This document shows, one piece after another, positions 21,750 through 33,929 of a stretch of 64,000 nt of DNA. Below the pieces are notes generated by a model. That model was not told the origin of the DNA. It did no database searches and saw nothing but the letters and a program-made list of their open reading frames with translations. Made by a program: the position numbers and the translations under genes. This DNA comes from Cavia porcellus. Lineage: Eukaryota; Chordata; Mammalia; Rodentia; Caviidae. Location: positions 31,351,748-31,415,747 of the forward strand of contig NW_026947506.1 of the NCBI RefSeq assembly GCF_034190915.1. The letters are read 5' to 3'. Position 1 is the first letter of the stretch, and the number at the start of each line of letters is the position of its first letter.

Positions 21750-23985
21750 CAGGCTCTAAATACTGTCAACAACTAACAAAGAAACATGTCCAAAGCATTC
21801 CCCATGACGGAAAACAAAAACGAAAGGAGAAAATGAAGCTCTCAGAATTCTTGCTTCCACTCCCACTGTTTTTAGCACAAGTCAGGAGTAGAGGGAGGCA
21901 TCTGCTGACCGATGGCTGTGTCAACACGGCCACTCATTTATTAATCTCACTCCTCTCACCCCAGGCTTGGGCTGGGAGGGTTGACACTGGGCTTGAGAAA
22001 TGCCAGCTCTACACAGCTTATTTCCTCTTGAACTTTAAGAGCTGACTAAAACAGAAGTGACCTTTAAAAGGCAGGGTTAGTGCTTGTTGGCACTGCCGCA
22101 GCACTTCCCGAGTACACCGTTTGAGAGGCCAGACAAATGCCCGCAAGCCCCAGCGGTGACCCTTGTGCTGGGGAAGCACCTTGGCAGGGCGTCAGTAGAG
22201 AAGGACCGAGATGGTCAGTAGAGATGGTCAGTAGCAGACGACAAGGCCAAGCGTCAGGGGACTCCAAACATGCAATACAGCCAAGTGCATTGTGTGTCCT
22301 GGGCCAAGGCTCCAGAGGCGCAGTGCTGTACATGTAAAAGCTTGCATGCCGTGGGTTCAAGCTGGGCCTCTGTCTGCGGACATGGAGAGGACCCCCATCT
22401 GCTTCTAAAACTTCTCCTGGATGAGCGCGGAAGCAGCTAGTCAGCTCCCTGGAGCTATGCTCAGCAGGGCTTCAGTCACTCCTGCCAGTCAGTTCTCAAG
22501 TGTCCCCTAGAACCTTCTTATGTCTCTGCCCAAGGAACTCTGCAGTGCTTCTGGTGCAAGGAGAGGCTGTGGTCCCACAGTGAAGAAAGCCAGGCCTGGT
22601 GGCCTCTGCCAGGTGCCACTTGAGGCTGTAAAAAAGCAGGCCCCAGATATGACCTGCAGTGGGCACCCCTGAGCAGGACAGATGGCACAGCCCACAGCTG
22701 AGATAGAACAATCACAGCAACCCCACAGGACTCGGGGAAAGGCAAGGGAGACATGGGTGACTTCTACACAGTACTAATCTTCAGCCAGAGCTGCAGAGAC
22801 AAAGTCCTACCCATGTCAGCTGCCACTGTTCACTACAGTAGGCCATGTCAAAGACCTCAGCCCCAGGAAGGAGCATGGAGTGGGAGGTCACCTTGAGGGT
22901 GGGCAGGGCCAATGTGTCATGGCTCTAGATCTGCATGTGGACTCTCTTCCAGCTAGGATCTGGCTCTCTAGGAAGAAGGGCCCCTTCAAGGACAAGGGCC
23001 TCAGGCAGCAGCAATCCTGCCTATAAATCAACACGAAGCATATCATCTGTGCTGCCAAGGATGCCTGTGGCCACAGTGCTGGGCAAGGGTGAAGGCAGTT
23101 TAGAAAATTCTAGTCAACAATTCAGGAAGGAAATTCTAGAAGTTTTGGAACAGAGTGCAGAAAAATCAAGGTCGGCTGTGACAGTACATACCTATTTCAT
23201 TTCCTGAAGGCCCATGGATGAATAGAACGCATGGCTCAGATGGACCACAGCACACGAGAGAACAGTCACAGGCACGTGAAGAGTCCTAGTGACCTCCACG
23301 GGCTGAGAGAGGGTAGGGTCTCCCAGCCAGCCGTGCAGGACAAGCACAGAGTTGCCACGCACACCTGCCTCGGAGAAGCGGAGAGCAGAGCTGGGAGGCT
23401 GCGTGGAGCCGATACCTGCCAGGCCCATCTGCTCTGTGTAGATTAGAGACAGGAAATGGGGCTTCAGCAGCCAGCGCTGAGAAAACATATTTCCTGAGCT
23501 ATTGTGTGGACTTCCATTGCTGCTCACCCTCACCACTCAATGGGCAATTCACCACCCATTTAATAACTTTCTTAGAAGGCACCGAATTTTACCTTAGACC
23601 TTGGAATATGTGCTCTTCGAACTTCCTGTCACCGGGCCCCAGACAGCTCTAAAGGTTGGATGCCCTCAGAAATGGAGGGGCAAACTCCACACAGAGAGCA
23701 GACAATGCTGTTCCCCTATCATCAGGCCCCTGAGAAATGAGTGCCCACTGTCACTGCCCTCACTAAGCACTCAGGACACAGCCCATGAGAGAGCCTGCAT
23801 CGATTCACCTGCCTCTGCCTCCTACCCAGTTAGTTGCTGCTGTAGCTATCCTCCTACCAAGTACGGGGGCTGCTGGGAAGGAATCCTAAGGGGTGGGGAT
23901 CACAGAACCCAGCAAGGAGCACTCCTGAGAATGGACATTCTTAGTCATTTTCATATCAGGGAATCCAAGGAAAAGAAGTGGAGAA
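21750..23985. other. Intron without recognised gene
   Basis: Contains a small direct repeat (GAGATGGTCAGTA twice at about 22208-22232) and a weak ID-like trace around 22290-22365. No gene is supported. Confidence 0.5.
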
Positions 23986-23989
23986 GACT

Positions 23990-24153
23990 CCATTAAGTCA
24001 TCTTTGAGATTAAAAAGGGACTCCCCAGAGGAAGGCACTAAGTCTACAGATCTTGGTCTTGGACTTCTAGGTGCAAGCAGTGGATTTCTGTGGTTTATAA
24101 ACTACCAACACTATGGTATTTTGTTATAGCAGCAGAAAAGACTAAGATGCAGA
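23990..24153 (+). mobile_element. MLT1/MST-like LTR 3' fragment
   Basis: CTTGGTCTTGGACTTCTAGG, TTCTGTGGTTTATAAACTAC, ACTATGGTATTTTGTTATAG and CAGCAGAAAAGACTAAGA form the typical 3' end of a MaLR-type LTR. The 5' part is too diverged to place. Confidence 0.7.
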
Positions 24154-24469
24154 GCTTACATCAAAAAAGACAGCCTTGCTGTATCAATGATTTTAGACAC
24201 AGTAGAAGTATAAAAGAGGAAAATATAAAAAGAAATTTAATGATCTAAGAGAGAGAAAGCCTTTCTACATTCACACAGAACCAAACTCAAAACAGGAGCT
24301 CTGAGAGACTACCATGTCAAACTGCATTAAGAATCAAACACTCAATGTCTGAAAGAAAACTTGTAACCAACTAGAGGGAAATGTCCAAGTGGGGAATCAT
24401 AATTTCAGACAAAGGGATAACTTCCTTAAGCTATTAGACTCCTCCAAAAATTGCATTTGTGTATTTCTT

Positions 24470-24558
24470 TCTTATTTTTCTGTAGTGCAGGGAATCAAAC
24501 CCAGGGCTTCATACATGCTAGGTAAGTGCTCTGCCACTGAGCTACATCCCCTGTCCTA
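24470..24558 (-). mobile_element. ID-type SINE
   Basis: Reverse orientation: GTGCAGGGAATCAAACCCAG, CATACATGCTAGGTAAGTGC and CTGCCACTGAGCTACATCCC, matching the tRNA-derived ID head with its A and B boxes. Confidence 0.9.
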
Positions 24559-25639
24559 AAACTTAACTTTTAAAAAGACAGAAAAATAGGCAAAGATTAT
24601 GAACACACGGAAAACGAAACATGCAACTGAACAGTACACTAAGAACACGTCATCAGCAACAGAGTGGCCTGTGAACACAGAACAAGGTTCTTTACACAGA
24701 CCAAACAGGGGGACACCTGGCTGGTGACATCACTAAGCAGCTGACTCCCTCAGCGGTGAGACAATGGTTAAAGTGGGGGTTCTCACAATGTAAGCCCACA
24801 GCCACCCATCTCCCGGTCTGTGAACAAGAGGTAGGTGTGGGCGTCCTGCAGCTGACTCTCAGGAACACATTCACCCCACCCTGGCTCCCTGTGGCCAAAC
24901 CCAGGCCCAGCCCAGATATCTGTGATGGAGTAGATACATTCGCGTTGGCAACCTGCATCACAGAACACCTCTCTACCGCAGAAGAGACGCCCCTGGTCCC
25001 ACCTCTACAAGGTGTCACATCATGGGGCCATAGCAGAGTCCACACCTCCTTTATCTGCTGTGTGATATTTGCTTTCAGAGCTCAAGAAGTCACTGTCATA
25101 AAAGTGGTCCCAACATTCATCACTTGTGCATGTGGGACTCTGGCAGCAATCAAGCATGGGCAGCCTGGTCACCAGGACACTGGCCATGCTGTACCCATGA
25201 CTCAGGATACTACTCACAAAAAATGTCACTGAGCCAACAGTGAACATTCTTTAATCTTACTATGCCTTGATCAGACTTCAATAAAGTCCTGGTTTGGACA
25301 ATACACACCAAAACACAATGCTCACCCAAGAGATTGCCCCAACAGAAATCAAAACTGGAGAGGTCACACTGTTGTGACAGGCCATAAGGAAACGGGCTTC
25401 CCTGCGACTAATGTGTCAGCCTCCTCCCAGCCCCTCCATTTTCATGGGCTGCAACCCATTCTTTAAGGATTGGGTTGAGACCCCCACCCAGCTCACAAGA
25501 CCACCACCTTCACCCATAGCCTCCGCATCAGGAGTCATAAAAATGCTGTTACAGGGAGCCCTGCTGTGGGACTGTGTGAGGACAGGACACACAGGACACC
25601 CAACTGGGAAGGAATGAACATTCCTTCTTGTCCCTCCAG
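24559..25639. other. Intron without recognised feature
   Basis: A 158-codon plus-strand frame at 24756-25232 overlaps antisense frames of 117 and 61 codons and shows no recognisable domain. No gene is supported. Confidence 0.5.
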
Positions 25640-25990
25640 ATATCTCAACTCAAAGTCAAGGTGAAGAAAGAGAACTCAGCACTTGGCGTGAAATTGTTAA
25701 GTATTGACACGGCCTGAGTTGTGCCACAGTGTTGGAACCAACAAAGCCTTTAAAACATGGTAATTAAGGAGAAGAGCTGCCAGTGCAGTTTAATGAGAGA
25801 CTTCAGACAAATGGCTCAGCCAGTGAAAAGGAGCAGGACAGAGCCGAACACAGTGGTCAGAGCTGTCAGGCAGCTGCTGGCACAGTGACCATATCTGTGG
25901 GAGGCCCAAAGTGTCCGCCAGGTGATGGATTGGATTTGGACGGGTTGTAATTGCTCTTATCTCCTCAGACTGATTGTGAGGGGTCAGCGG
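25640..25990. promoter_or_regulatory. Candidate conserved noncoding element
   Basis: Non-repetitive sequence with AACATGGTAATTAAGGAG, GTGCAGTTTAATGAGAGAC, TGATGGATTGGATTTGGACG and GGTTGTAATTGCTCTTATCTC (homeodomain-like and GATA-like cores). No known repeat pattern. Function is inferred. Confidence 0.3.
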
Positions 25991-26369
25991 GAGAAAGGAG
26001 GGCCCAGGAGACAGAGAACATGCAGCCAAGAAACTGAGAGTGACAACCAGCAGGAGGATGCAGTTTGGAAAGAAGATGTTTGGAGAAGAGCACATTCAGA
26101 ACCTGGCTTCAGAGCTTACTCTGGTCCTACCCTGTGAGCCTCCTGCCAGTGGCTGCTGCAGTAGGCTGCAGCTGATGAAGAGGGGCACACAAGGACCCTG
26201 GGTACACAGCCACTGCTCTGTGCCACGACCATGGTGTCAGATCCTCAGCACACTTGTCAAGACCTGCAGTACAATATATCACAGACTTTCCTCACCACTA
26301 AATAGACAATAATCAGGATGTGGGAAAGTCAGTTGAAACACAAAAACCTAGAAAACATTTTCATACAGC

Positions 26370-26570
26370 TACATATGATGTCATGCAACTGTAACACCTG
26401 TACTTTTGGAGAATGAGGCAAGAAGATCACAAATTTGAGCCCAGCCTAGGCAATTTAGCAACTTATAGATCCTATCTCAAAAGAAAGGGCTGAGGATGTC
26501 TGCCCTCTGTACAAAGGCCCTTGGGACAATTCCCAGTACCAAAAAGGAAAAAACCAAAACAAAAAACACT
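26370..26570 (+). mobile_element. B1-ID dimeric SINE
   Basis: B1 half: AACTGTAACACCTGTACTTT, GAATGAGGCAAGAAGATCAC, TTGAGCCCAGCCTAGGC, TCCTATCTCAAAAG. ID half: GGGCTGAGGATGTCTGCCCT, ACAATTCCCAGTACCAAAAA, then an A-rich tail. Confidence 0.85.
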
Positions 26571-26939
26571 TTAGATGCACATCTGCAGAGTTCCAGTAGC
26601 ACTGGGGTCCAGCCGTGCTCGCCCTCCCCACCCGTGTGGACTGGAGAGTAGATGGATAGGCACCTCTTTGTTCTAAGAGGTGTCATGTCTCTTGCCAAAA
26701 GCAGAGCTGAAATGCGGTTGAAAGCAAGTGTGTGTTTAGGAGGATGGTGCCTGTCTACAGAGAACTCCTTGATCAGAAAGACGTCAGCACCCCAGTACCC
26801 CAATGGCACAGAGGAAGCATGCCACTGTGCAGTGAAGACCCTGTGACATGCTTTCAGACTGCTGTCCAGAAACTGCGTACATCCAGCCATGTGCTACTCC
26901 CTACCCACATAACCCTCTGTGTACAAGTCCTCCTGCTAT

Positions 26940-27080
26940 GCCCACTGACAGAAGAGGTCACGGAACACACTGATGTCAACAGACAGGTCCAAAGTTGCAC
27001 AGATGGAGCGGAGGGGTAGCAACGGAACCCAGCAGTCTGGCTCCCGAGCCCATCCTATGAACCAGCTGTACTGACTCTCA
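26940..27080 (-). mobile_element. MIR SINE fragment
   Basis: Plus-strand order GGTCCAAAGTTGCACAGATG, GCAACGGAACCCAGCAGTCT and GGCTCCCGAGCCCATCCTAT parallels the reverse complement of the MIR tRNA-related and core region (ACACAGCTAG..., GAACCCAGGCAGTCTG...). It is an ancient mammal-wide element. Confidence 0.6.
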
Positions 27081-27409
27081 ATTATGACAGCTCCTTCACC
27101 TCCAACCCTTCAACCACCGGCAGGTATAGGGGAATTGTGTGTGTGGTAGGAAAAAATGAATTCAGCATCCTCAGTGCTCAGAGCCACTGGATTAAATCCA
27201 CAGTACTGAAAACCAAAACAGAACAAAACAAATCATTTATTGAACACTTCCACTTTTAACAACTTTTCCTGAGGAAATGATCAGCAAGTAAGCAGAGATT
27301 GGGGGACAAGTATTAATCAGAGTATCATTTATAACACAGAAAAAAAGACAAACATACAGAAGTGAGTGTCTGGCTAAATAAACTATCCACAATGAGAACA
27401 CTTAGAGAT

Positions 27410-27488
27410 TTCTGGTGTTGGGGATCAAACCTGGGCCTTATACAATGCAGAGCGTGTGATCTATCTTGGAGCTACACCCTTACTCCCC
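27410..27488 (-). mobile_element. ID-type SINE (diverged)
   Basis: TGGTGTTGGGGATCAAACCT, GGGCCTTATACAATGCAGAG and GGAGCTACACCCTTACTCCC match the ID head in reverse orientation. Confidence 0.8.
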
Positions 27489-27615
27489 AAAAAGTTACAC
27501 TCTGAAGGAACATTTAATTGGGAAAATGTTTACAAAAGACTAAGCAAGGTGATATAATAAGATTCATCCAACAGTGCATACAGTGTTATACTTTTCCTAA
27601 AAACTATATCAGGAA

Positions 27616-27618
<3 letters not shown>

Positions 27619-27670
<52 letters not shown>
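27619..27670. repeat. (AT)26 microsatellite
   Basis: 52 bp of uninterrupted AT. Perfectly self-complementary, so able to extrude a cruciform. It encodes only a Y-I run in the plus frame. Confidence 0.95.
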
Positions 27671-27671
<1 letters not shown>

Positions 27672-27673
<2 letters not shown>

Positions 27674-29599
27674 AACATGAAGCCAAGTCGAAGCCAGCAC
27701 AGTGGTTTTTGCTGGACAGAAGGATTATGGGAAACCTTTATTCTCATCTTTTCTGTTTGTTTCCTCTACATTGTCAAATGTTCTAAATGAAACTGGATTC
27801 CTTTTGTAATCACGCCCAAAAAAGGTTATTCAAATAAAATGCTGACATCCTTTTGCTTCCTCTCCCTTCCTCCCAGGTGTGAGCAGACAGCTGCAGAACG
27901 TGGGAAAGCAGAGACAGGGAGCCAGAGAGGAACATGAGCAACCTAAGGACACACTGCTTCATTCATCCTGAGCCACTAGCAAGGAACTCTGGGGTAAGTG
28001 CTCCTTACAGTTAACCAAAGGCCCACAGGACAAGGCCTACAGGACAAAGCTGTCAGAAGAACCTGGAAAATGGGAAGGCACTGCATGAGGGGCTCCAACA
28101 GAAAATGAAAGATTGGGTTACCAGCTGGGTCACCAAAAGTCACTTCGAAGATGTGAAACAATCAGGACAGACAAGTGCCACGAATGCAAGCACAAGACAC
28201 ATCCAAGCCTCTAGGGCCTATCTGGGTGTTGAGATTCTCTTTGAAACTCATGGAGCTCCAGACAGCAAGAAGTCCCAGCAGGGCAGAAGCAGAACGAGCC
28301 CTGCAAGGAGCTGGCGGGTGGCTATCGCAGGACTCCACGCGGACCGAGTCGCACTCTACCATCTGGGGTGGAGTGAGCTCTATACCTGCCGTGTGTTGGA
28401 CATTGTGGACAGCACCATTGCCCACTGCAGCCACCCAAGTGGGAGCGGGAGACAAGACATGACAGATTGGGTGTAACAAGGCAGAAGCATGAGAAGCACC
28501 TGGCAAAGAACATTCCATAGCCCAGTGAGGGGTGGCAGGAAAGGCTGATGGGATGCTATGGGAAAAGGGGGCCAGCCTCTAAACTTTTGGAAGTGAGGGT
28601 AGAGGCCACTAGGCTGGGGCTGGACTCACACATGTGACATGCTTGAAGACAGGAATCAGATAGCTTCCAGGGATGAAACCTGAGGCCCTTCACAGAAAGA
28701 TCACAACAGCAAACCACCCAGGGCTGAAGCCAGACAGTAGTTTACAAAAAGAAGAGAGGTTCCAGGAGGGGCCCTGAGGGCACTGTGACACAGGCATGTC
28801 CCGGTCACCTGCACTGTCTTTTATATACTCCATACACACATCAGTAAAATGTTAGAAAAATAATCTACGCCTCAAAGTGAAAGGGCATAAACAGCAAAAA
28901 CTCTATAAAATAAAACATCTTTGGAAAGGGTTAAAAGTTTTTTAGGAAAAGAAGACACATTCTTTGGTCACAGACACCCATCCTGTCATTTCAGGTGGCA
29001 GAAAAGACTCAAAGCAGGCCCTACTAGTAAGAGGGCCAGGACTGGCTGTGGCCTGAGGCTATGACCACATAAAAGAGACCTGTGGACTGGAGGGGAGGCA
29101 GAAATGGCACTGACTGCCACCAAAACAGAAGAGACAAGCAGAAAGGCTTTTAGGATGGCAGCACCAGTGGTGCAGGAAAAGATGCCCACCTCCTAAGCTC
29201 CTGTGATGACCAGCTTAAAGAGTGAGAAATGCTCTCACGCTCGCTTGTTCTCTCCCTAAGTTCTCTCTCTCTCAGCTGAGTTGGAGAGGCCAAGACAAGG
29301 AAGCCTGCAGATGGGGAGGACAGGGAGGTCCACAGGTACTCGATGAGGCCTCAGAGCTGTGGACAACCACAGCAAAGTGAAAGGACAGGAAGTACATAGG
29401 CCTATCTGCCTCTTACTTGCAGGGACACAGCCCAAGATCCCTAGCAGATGCTTAAAACTCCAGAGTATGGAATCCTGACTATGCTGCTTTTTCCCAGGCA
29501 CACAAACCTATGATAGAATTTATAAGTTTGAAATCGTCAGCAATAAGTAATAATGAAATGGAACAATTATAACAATAGATAGTATACTAAAAGTTATAT
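27672..29599. other. Intron without recognised feature
   Basis: No repeat family or gene recognised. Opposed open frames at 28105-28476 (plus) and 28162-28518 (minus) overlap almost completely, typical of noncoding sequence. Confidence 0.5.
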
Positions 29600-29609
29600 G
29601 AATGTAGTC

Positions 29610-30240
29610 TGTCCCTCAAAATGTCTGTCCTGGTGATGATGTGACAGGATGTCCGCATGAGTAGGAACACAGATGAGGTAAATGACTAAGCACTCTGTAT
29701 GTACCATGGCCATAATTTTTGCAGTCTGAGGTGACTGAGCAGAAATTTCTTTAACAATTTCACAGGCAGAAGATTCATTCTTAACCATATATCTCAGCAA
29801 CCTTAGCACACAATTTTTTCTTTCCTTATTAAAGCCAGCATTTTCACCTTTCATATAAAGGAAGCAGTACACAGCTTCTCTCTTTGGCACATCTAAATTG
29901 CCAACATCATGGCCCTTGTACCACGAGGCTACTGGAGGGTACAACAAGTGCTACCTAACACAAGCACTGTGGGATTTAACAGCTGATGCAATCACCAGGC
30001 TGCTGCTCAGTGCCTGCCGATGGGCAACACACTCGGAGCAGTTAGGGTACGACAACTCACTCCCTGAGGGGGAAGGAGACAGAACCAGATTCCTTCACAC
30101 TACCCAGGACAGTACACAATTTGTAATTTGGGAATTGTGTATTCCTGGAATTTTCTAGCTAATATTTTCAAATTCCAACGACCATGGGGAAGTGAAACCA
30201 AAGAGAACAAAACTGCAGATAGAGGGGGACTTTATCTACA
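29610..30240. mobile_element. Probable old mariner-type DNA transposon relic (MARNA-like)
   Basis: The right part follows the order I recall for a mammal-wide mariner fossil: GGGCAACACACTCGGAGCAG, TAATTTGGGAATTGTGTATT, CTGGAATTTTCTAGCTAATA, then a terminal GTGAAACCAAAGAGAACAAAA and GCAGATAGAGGGGGACTTT. A 117-codon minus-strand frame at 29594-29947 overlaps the left part; it has no transposase motif I can identify. Left boundary and family name are tentative. Confidence 0.5.
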
Positions 30241-30244
30241 AGAT

Positions 30245-33155
30245 ACTCGCCAGCAGCTCGATGCATGGATCAGGGCAGCTAGCAACAGGAGGGGGTTGCT
30301 GAGTCCCCCGGAGGCAGGCTGGAGACTCTGTGAGAAGGAAGGAAAGCACATTGATGGGTAGAGTCTTGAAGGGATGGCAAAGATGTGGCAGGTGAGATTC
30401 ATCCCTCCGGAGGTCTCAGGGCCACTGAAATAAAATCCCTCCAAAACCACACATGACTTAATTGTGCCCTGACCTCTCACAAACCACAACAGGAGGAAGC
30501 AACTGCCACTAGCCAAGGTAGCCAACATGGACAAAGTCATCTCAGTCCAAAGGCCTGCTGGTCGGCTCAGAAACTAGATGTATTCCAGACAAGGACAGAG
30601 AGGAATGAAGGCCCAGCCACCAAGAAACAGCTGACTAAACAATGATTCCCAAAAGAAAAGGTACTTTACAAGAGGTTTTCCGGGGCAGTGATTTGGCTTC
30701 ACCCTAGTGCTTGAGCACCCAAGTTCAGGCACATGAAATTCTGGAAAAACCCAAGGCTGGCTCTGGTCTTTTCCTATGCTACTTTTTCATGAGTTCTGCA
30801 TTTGCTGCTCTCCTGGGGTCCAGTGCCCTAAACATCATCCCCCTTGTGTCTTATTGGGTGTGCAGGTACAAAGCAGGGCTGGGGAGGGCCACACAACCCA
30901 CTCTAAGAGGTCAACTTCATGGAAGAGGTCCCCCAGGCCAGGTCACACACTGCTGTGGTACCACAGAGACTTGGTGGGGCAGGACTGAGGCAGAGTCACA
31001 GGCAGCACTCAGCAGCATAGGAATTCCCTGAACATATTTTTGGCCAACCTGCCAGCTCAGGTTCTCTGAGGAGTCCAGCTATGGGGATCAGGGGCAGGCC
31101 AGCTCCAGGCTGCCCCTCTCCCCAGCCCTGTGCTCAGGTCAGGGCCAAGAACACCTGTGTCCACTTCACTTCTGAGCCTCAGGATCTTCAGAATGCAAAC
31201 TTGAAAACCCTTGGAACAACCTGTCTTCTGTAGGGGCGAGGGTAGGGATTATCAATAGTGGCCCTGACTCCACCACAAGGAGACCTCAACCACTGAGGCA
31301 CTCTGCTTTGCTTCTGAATGAGGCTGACCCAAGTACAGAACAACATGGGTGCACATGTGGCCACATGCCATGTTGTACAAATATATGCAGGTGTGTACTA
31401 TGTGCACATGATCTGTACATGTGCACACATGCAAGCATGTAGTCTTCCTAGCTAGCACGACTTTTACTAATGGGAATCTCTTCCTCAAAATATGTCCAAA
31501 TTGGCATCACCATTTGATGTGGACCTCAAAGACAAGTTTGCTAAAGCAGGAAGGTGAGCTCAGATAGGAACTCCAGGCAGAGTAACTGGCAGGAAAATAA
31601 CATGATGCTTAGGTAGTGGGGAACCTCCTGCCATGATGGACAGATGGAGTGACAGCCACAGGGCACTGAGAGCACATGGCTGGGGAGCTGAGCTGCACCC
31701 TCAGAACTACGAGGCTGCCTTCTTTCTAGGTCTGTGCATGGTGGGAGTAGGGGAATACTGCAAATGAATGTCACAAGATCATACTGAAACAGGGGCCTGG
31801 AACTGGCAAGGCCAAGGTTGCTCTCTCACCTGACAGTGGCAGTCGTGCCTGTGTCACTCCTCAGCACTTGGCCACAGTTTGAAATTCTGGCCACTCGCAT
31901 CTGGTTCCTGAAGAAGAGTGATCCTCCCTCAGAGCTGCACACCACTCAGCTTCATTAGTATTCAACAGCGGCAGACTCCTCTCCTCGGCCTCCTTTTGTG
32001 CAATGGAGATAAGTAACATTTCTAATCTCTGCTATCTCCCAGCTGCAAATGTTCAGCAATTTTTCTTTTTATTTAAAAAATGAAATCTCATTTTAGATTT
32101 GCAAAAAAGACAGCCACTAACCCTTACTGTACTAACAATCTACCATCCAGAGGCCAGGCAGGAGTTGTGGACAGAAGGAAGTGCATCAGGCTGGGAGGAG
32201 ACTGGACCAGGAGACCCATTGCTCCTCCAGCAAAGTCCATTAGCCAGCTTCAAGAGGTAGATACTCTCTACGGATAAAGGACAGAAGGACTCCCACTCCA
32301 GGTAGACGGCCAACCCACAAGTTACCAGCCCTGTGGGAATAGGCCCTGGGGCACTGCTCTGGACATCACCCTGCCCACAGCACTTGCAGGGCAGGGAGGG
32401 GGTCACCTCCGAAAAAGTGCCTCTCTGTGCACCCCAAAGTGGCTCAGAACAACTGAATGTGCCCAGAGCACCAGGCATCACTTTGGTACATATGCCTCTG
32501 CCCCAAGTTGCCAGTTCCTGGCAGGGAGGGCTCCCATAACCCCCAGCCACATGAAGTCTAACATAATCTAGGGAACATGCCTCAGAGTCAACCTGTTAGA
32601 TGAGAGGGTGAAACAAACCCTATACAACCAGTGCCACTGTGAAGATGACCCACAGGGGCTGACAGGCCAGAGCAAGAGACCCCAGGTCCTATGTGGGGAG
32701 GACAGACAAGGAAACCGCCTGTGGTGGAGCAGAACTGACACTGCCATGTGAGCATATTCTCAAGTTCTGCTGTGTCCCAGAAGCCCAATGACAGAGGGAG
32801 GCAGCCTTTCTGATTTGAGCTTTTTCACAGATTAAAAAGCACACCATCAGAAGGTACTTCCAAGCACAAACCCTGTTTTCCATGGGGTTGTGAAGTGTGG
32901 TATCTGTGTCTTACGGTATTGAGGCCCCGTGTGTGAATCCTGCTCTGAGTCACAGCAAGCGAGGTCCATCCAGTCCCTGACACAAAGTGTAACTGCACCT
33001 CCTTGCCTCCCTGGGGCCAGGTCCTGAGAGGCAGGGCCTGAGCCCAGGCGCTGTCCATGGTCCTATGCTCTGACAGCACCAGAAACATCCTTACAAATAG
33101 CAAAAGACAGCAAGTAATGTGAAACTGAGAAGCCACGTCTGCCAGCGGCTCAGGT
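30245..33155. other. Intron without recognised gene
   Basis: Includes an alternating GTGCACATG-type segment at about 31340-31445 with possible Z-DNA character and an AT-rich patch near 32060-32130. No gene recognised. Confidence 0.5.
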
Positions 33156-33159
33156 CACG

Positions 33160-33660
33160 GCCATGTATCATAACTTCATCTGAGCAACTCGTTCTGCTTT
33201 TATTATCATTTTTAAATACCGAATCTGGCCCTGAAGGGGTTTGTAGGAAGGGGAGAGTCAGCTGCCAGCCTACACGGAAGCCCAGGGGCTTCGGAGGGGC
33301 CCCCCAGTCCCCAGCCTGGCAGGGTTGGGCGGGGCCTCAGCACTTCCCTAGGCTCACCTTCGCTGTCCAGAAACGCCTGACAACTTGACATTGGTGTTAA
33401 AATTTTATCATTTATGTAACAGCTTGGTTATTAACAGAGTCTCATTTGCACGTGTCAGAGGAAGAGAAAAATCACCTAATTAACCACTTTCCCCATCAGC
33501 AACAAGATGGGGGGAGTGCTGCCAATTTATTTCCACTGTGTTCTCCCTACCCTCCAAAGCTCACTCCCCTTTAATGGAAAAGATTTATAATCCTTTGTCA
33601 TAAGAGACTGGAAAATTCTCCCTCCAATTATGGGAACGTTAAATACACCAACTTCAGTGT
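33160..33660. promoter_or_regulatory. Strong candidate conserved noncoding element
   Basis: Two AT-rich, non-repetitive arms flank a GC-rich centre with GGGCGGGGCC (Sp1-like). Arms contain TTTTATTATCATTTTTAAAT, GCTTGGTTATTAACAGAG, CATTTGCACGTGTCAG (octamer-like beside a CACGTG E-box), CACCTAATTAACCAC and TTTATAATCCTTTGTC. This density of homeodomain, POU, E-box and TCF-like cores resembles developmental enhancers. No splice-bounded frame is seen. Function is inference. Confidence 0.45.
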
Positions 33661-33929
33661 ACTCCTTGGCTACAGGGTCTGCTGTCAAGGGGGACACTAC
33701 ATGGCAGCCTGGCAGGAGCTAGGCAGCTCAGTCCTCCAGGAGCCTCTAGTGGACGGCTGTGCATCCAGTCACTGAGATGGGAAGCAGAGATGGTTTCTTC
33801 TGTTGACTTGGCAAAGCAAACAGTGTTCACTGCACTTGTCCACTGGGCCAACAGCTCTGTGCAAACGGGCCACAGCTATTTCAGTCCCTCCTAAAGTTGG
33901 CATGGTGCCAACACACAATCTAAAAATAA

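Noticed and set aside
22290..22365. ID-type SINE
   Set aside because: Only a short GGGTTCAAGC-like match to the B box; too degenerate to separate from chance.
24756..25232. 158-codon plus-strand frame
   Set aside because: Overlapped by a 117-codon antisense frame and lacking recognisable features.
27150..27235. Plus-strand ID-type SINE
   Set aside because: Only TTAAATCCACAGTACTGAAA with an A-rich tail resembles an ID end; the head is not recognisable.
29594..29947. 117-codon minus-strand frame as a possible gene
   Set aside because: It coincides with a probable ancient DNA-transposon relic, and no cellular protein is recognised.
33230..33320. CpG island or promoter
   Set aside because: GC-rich with one Sp1-like site, but too short and with too few CpGs for a CpG island, and no transcription start evidence in sequence.
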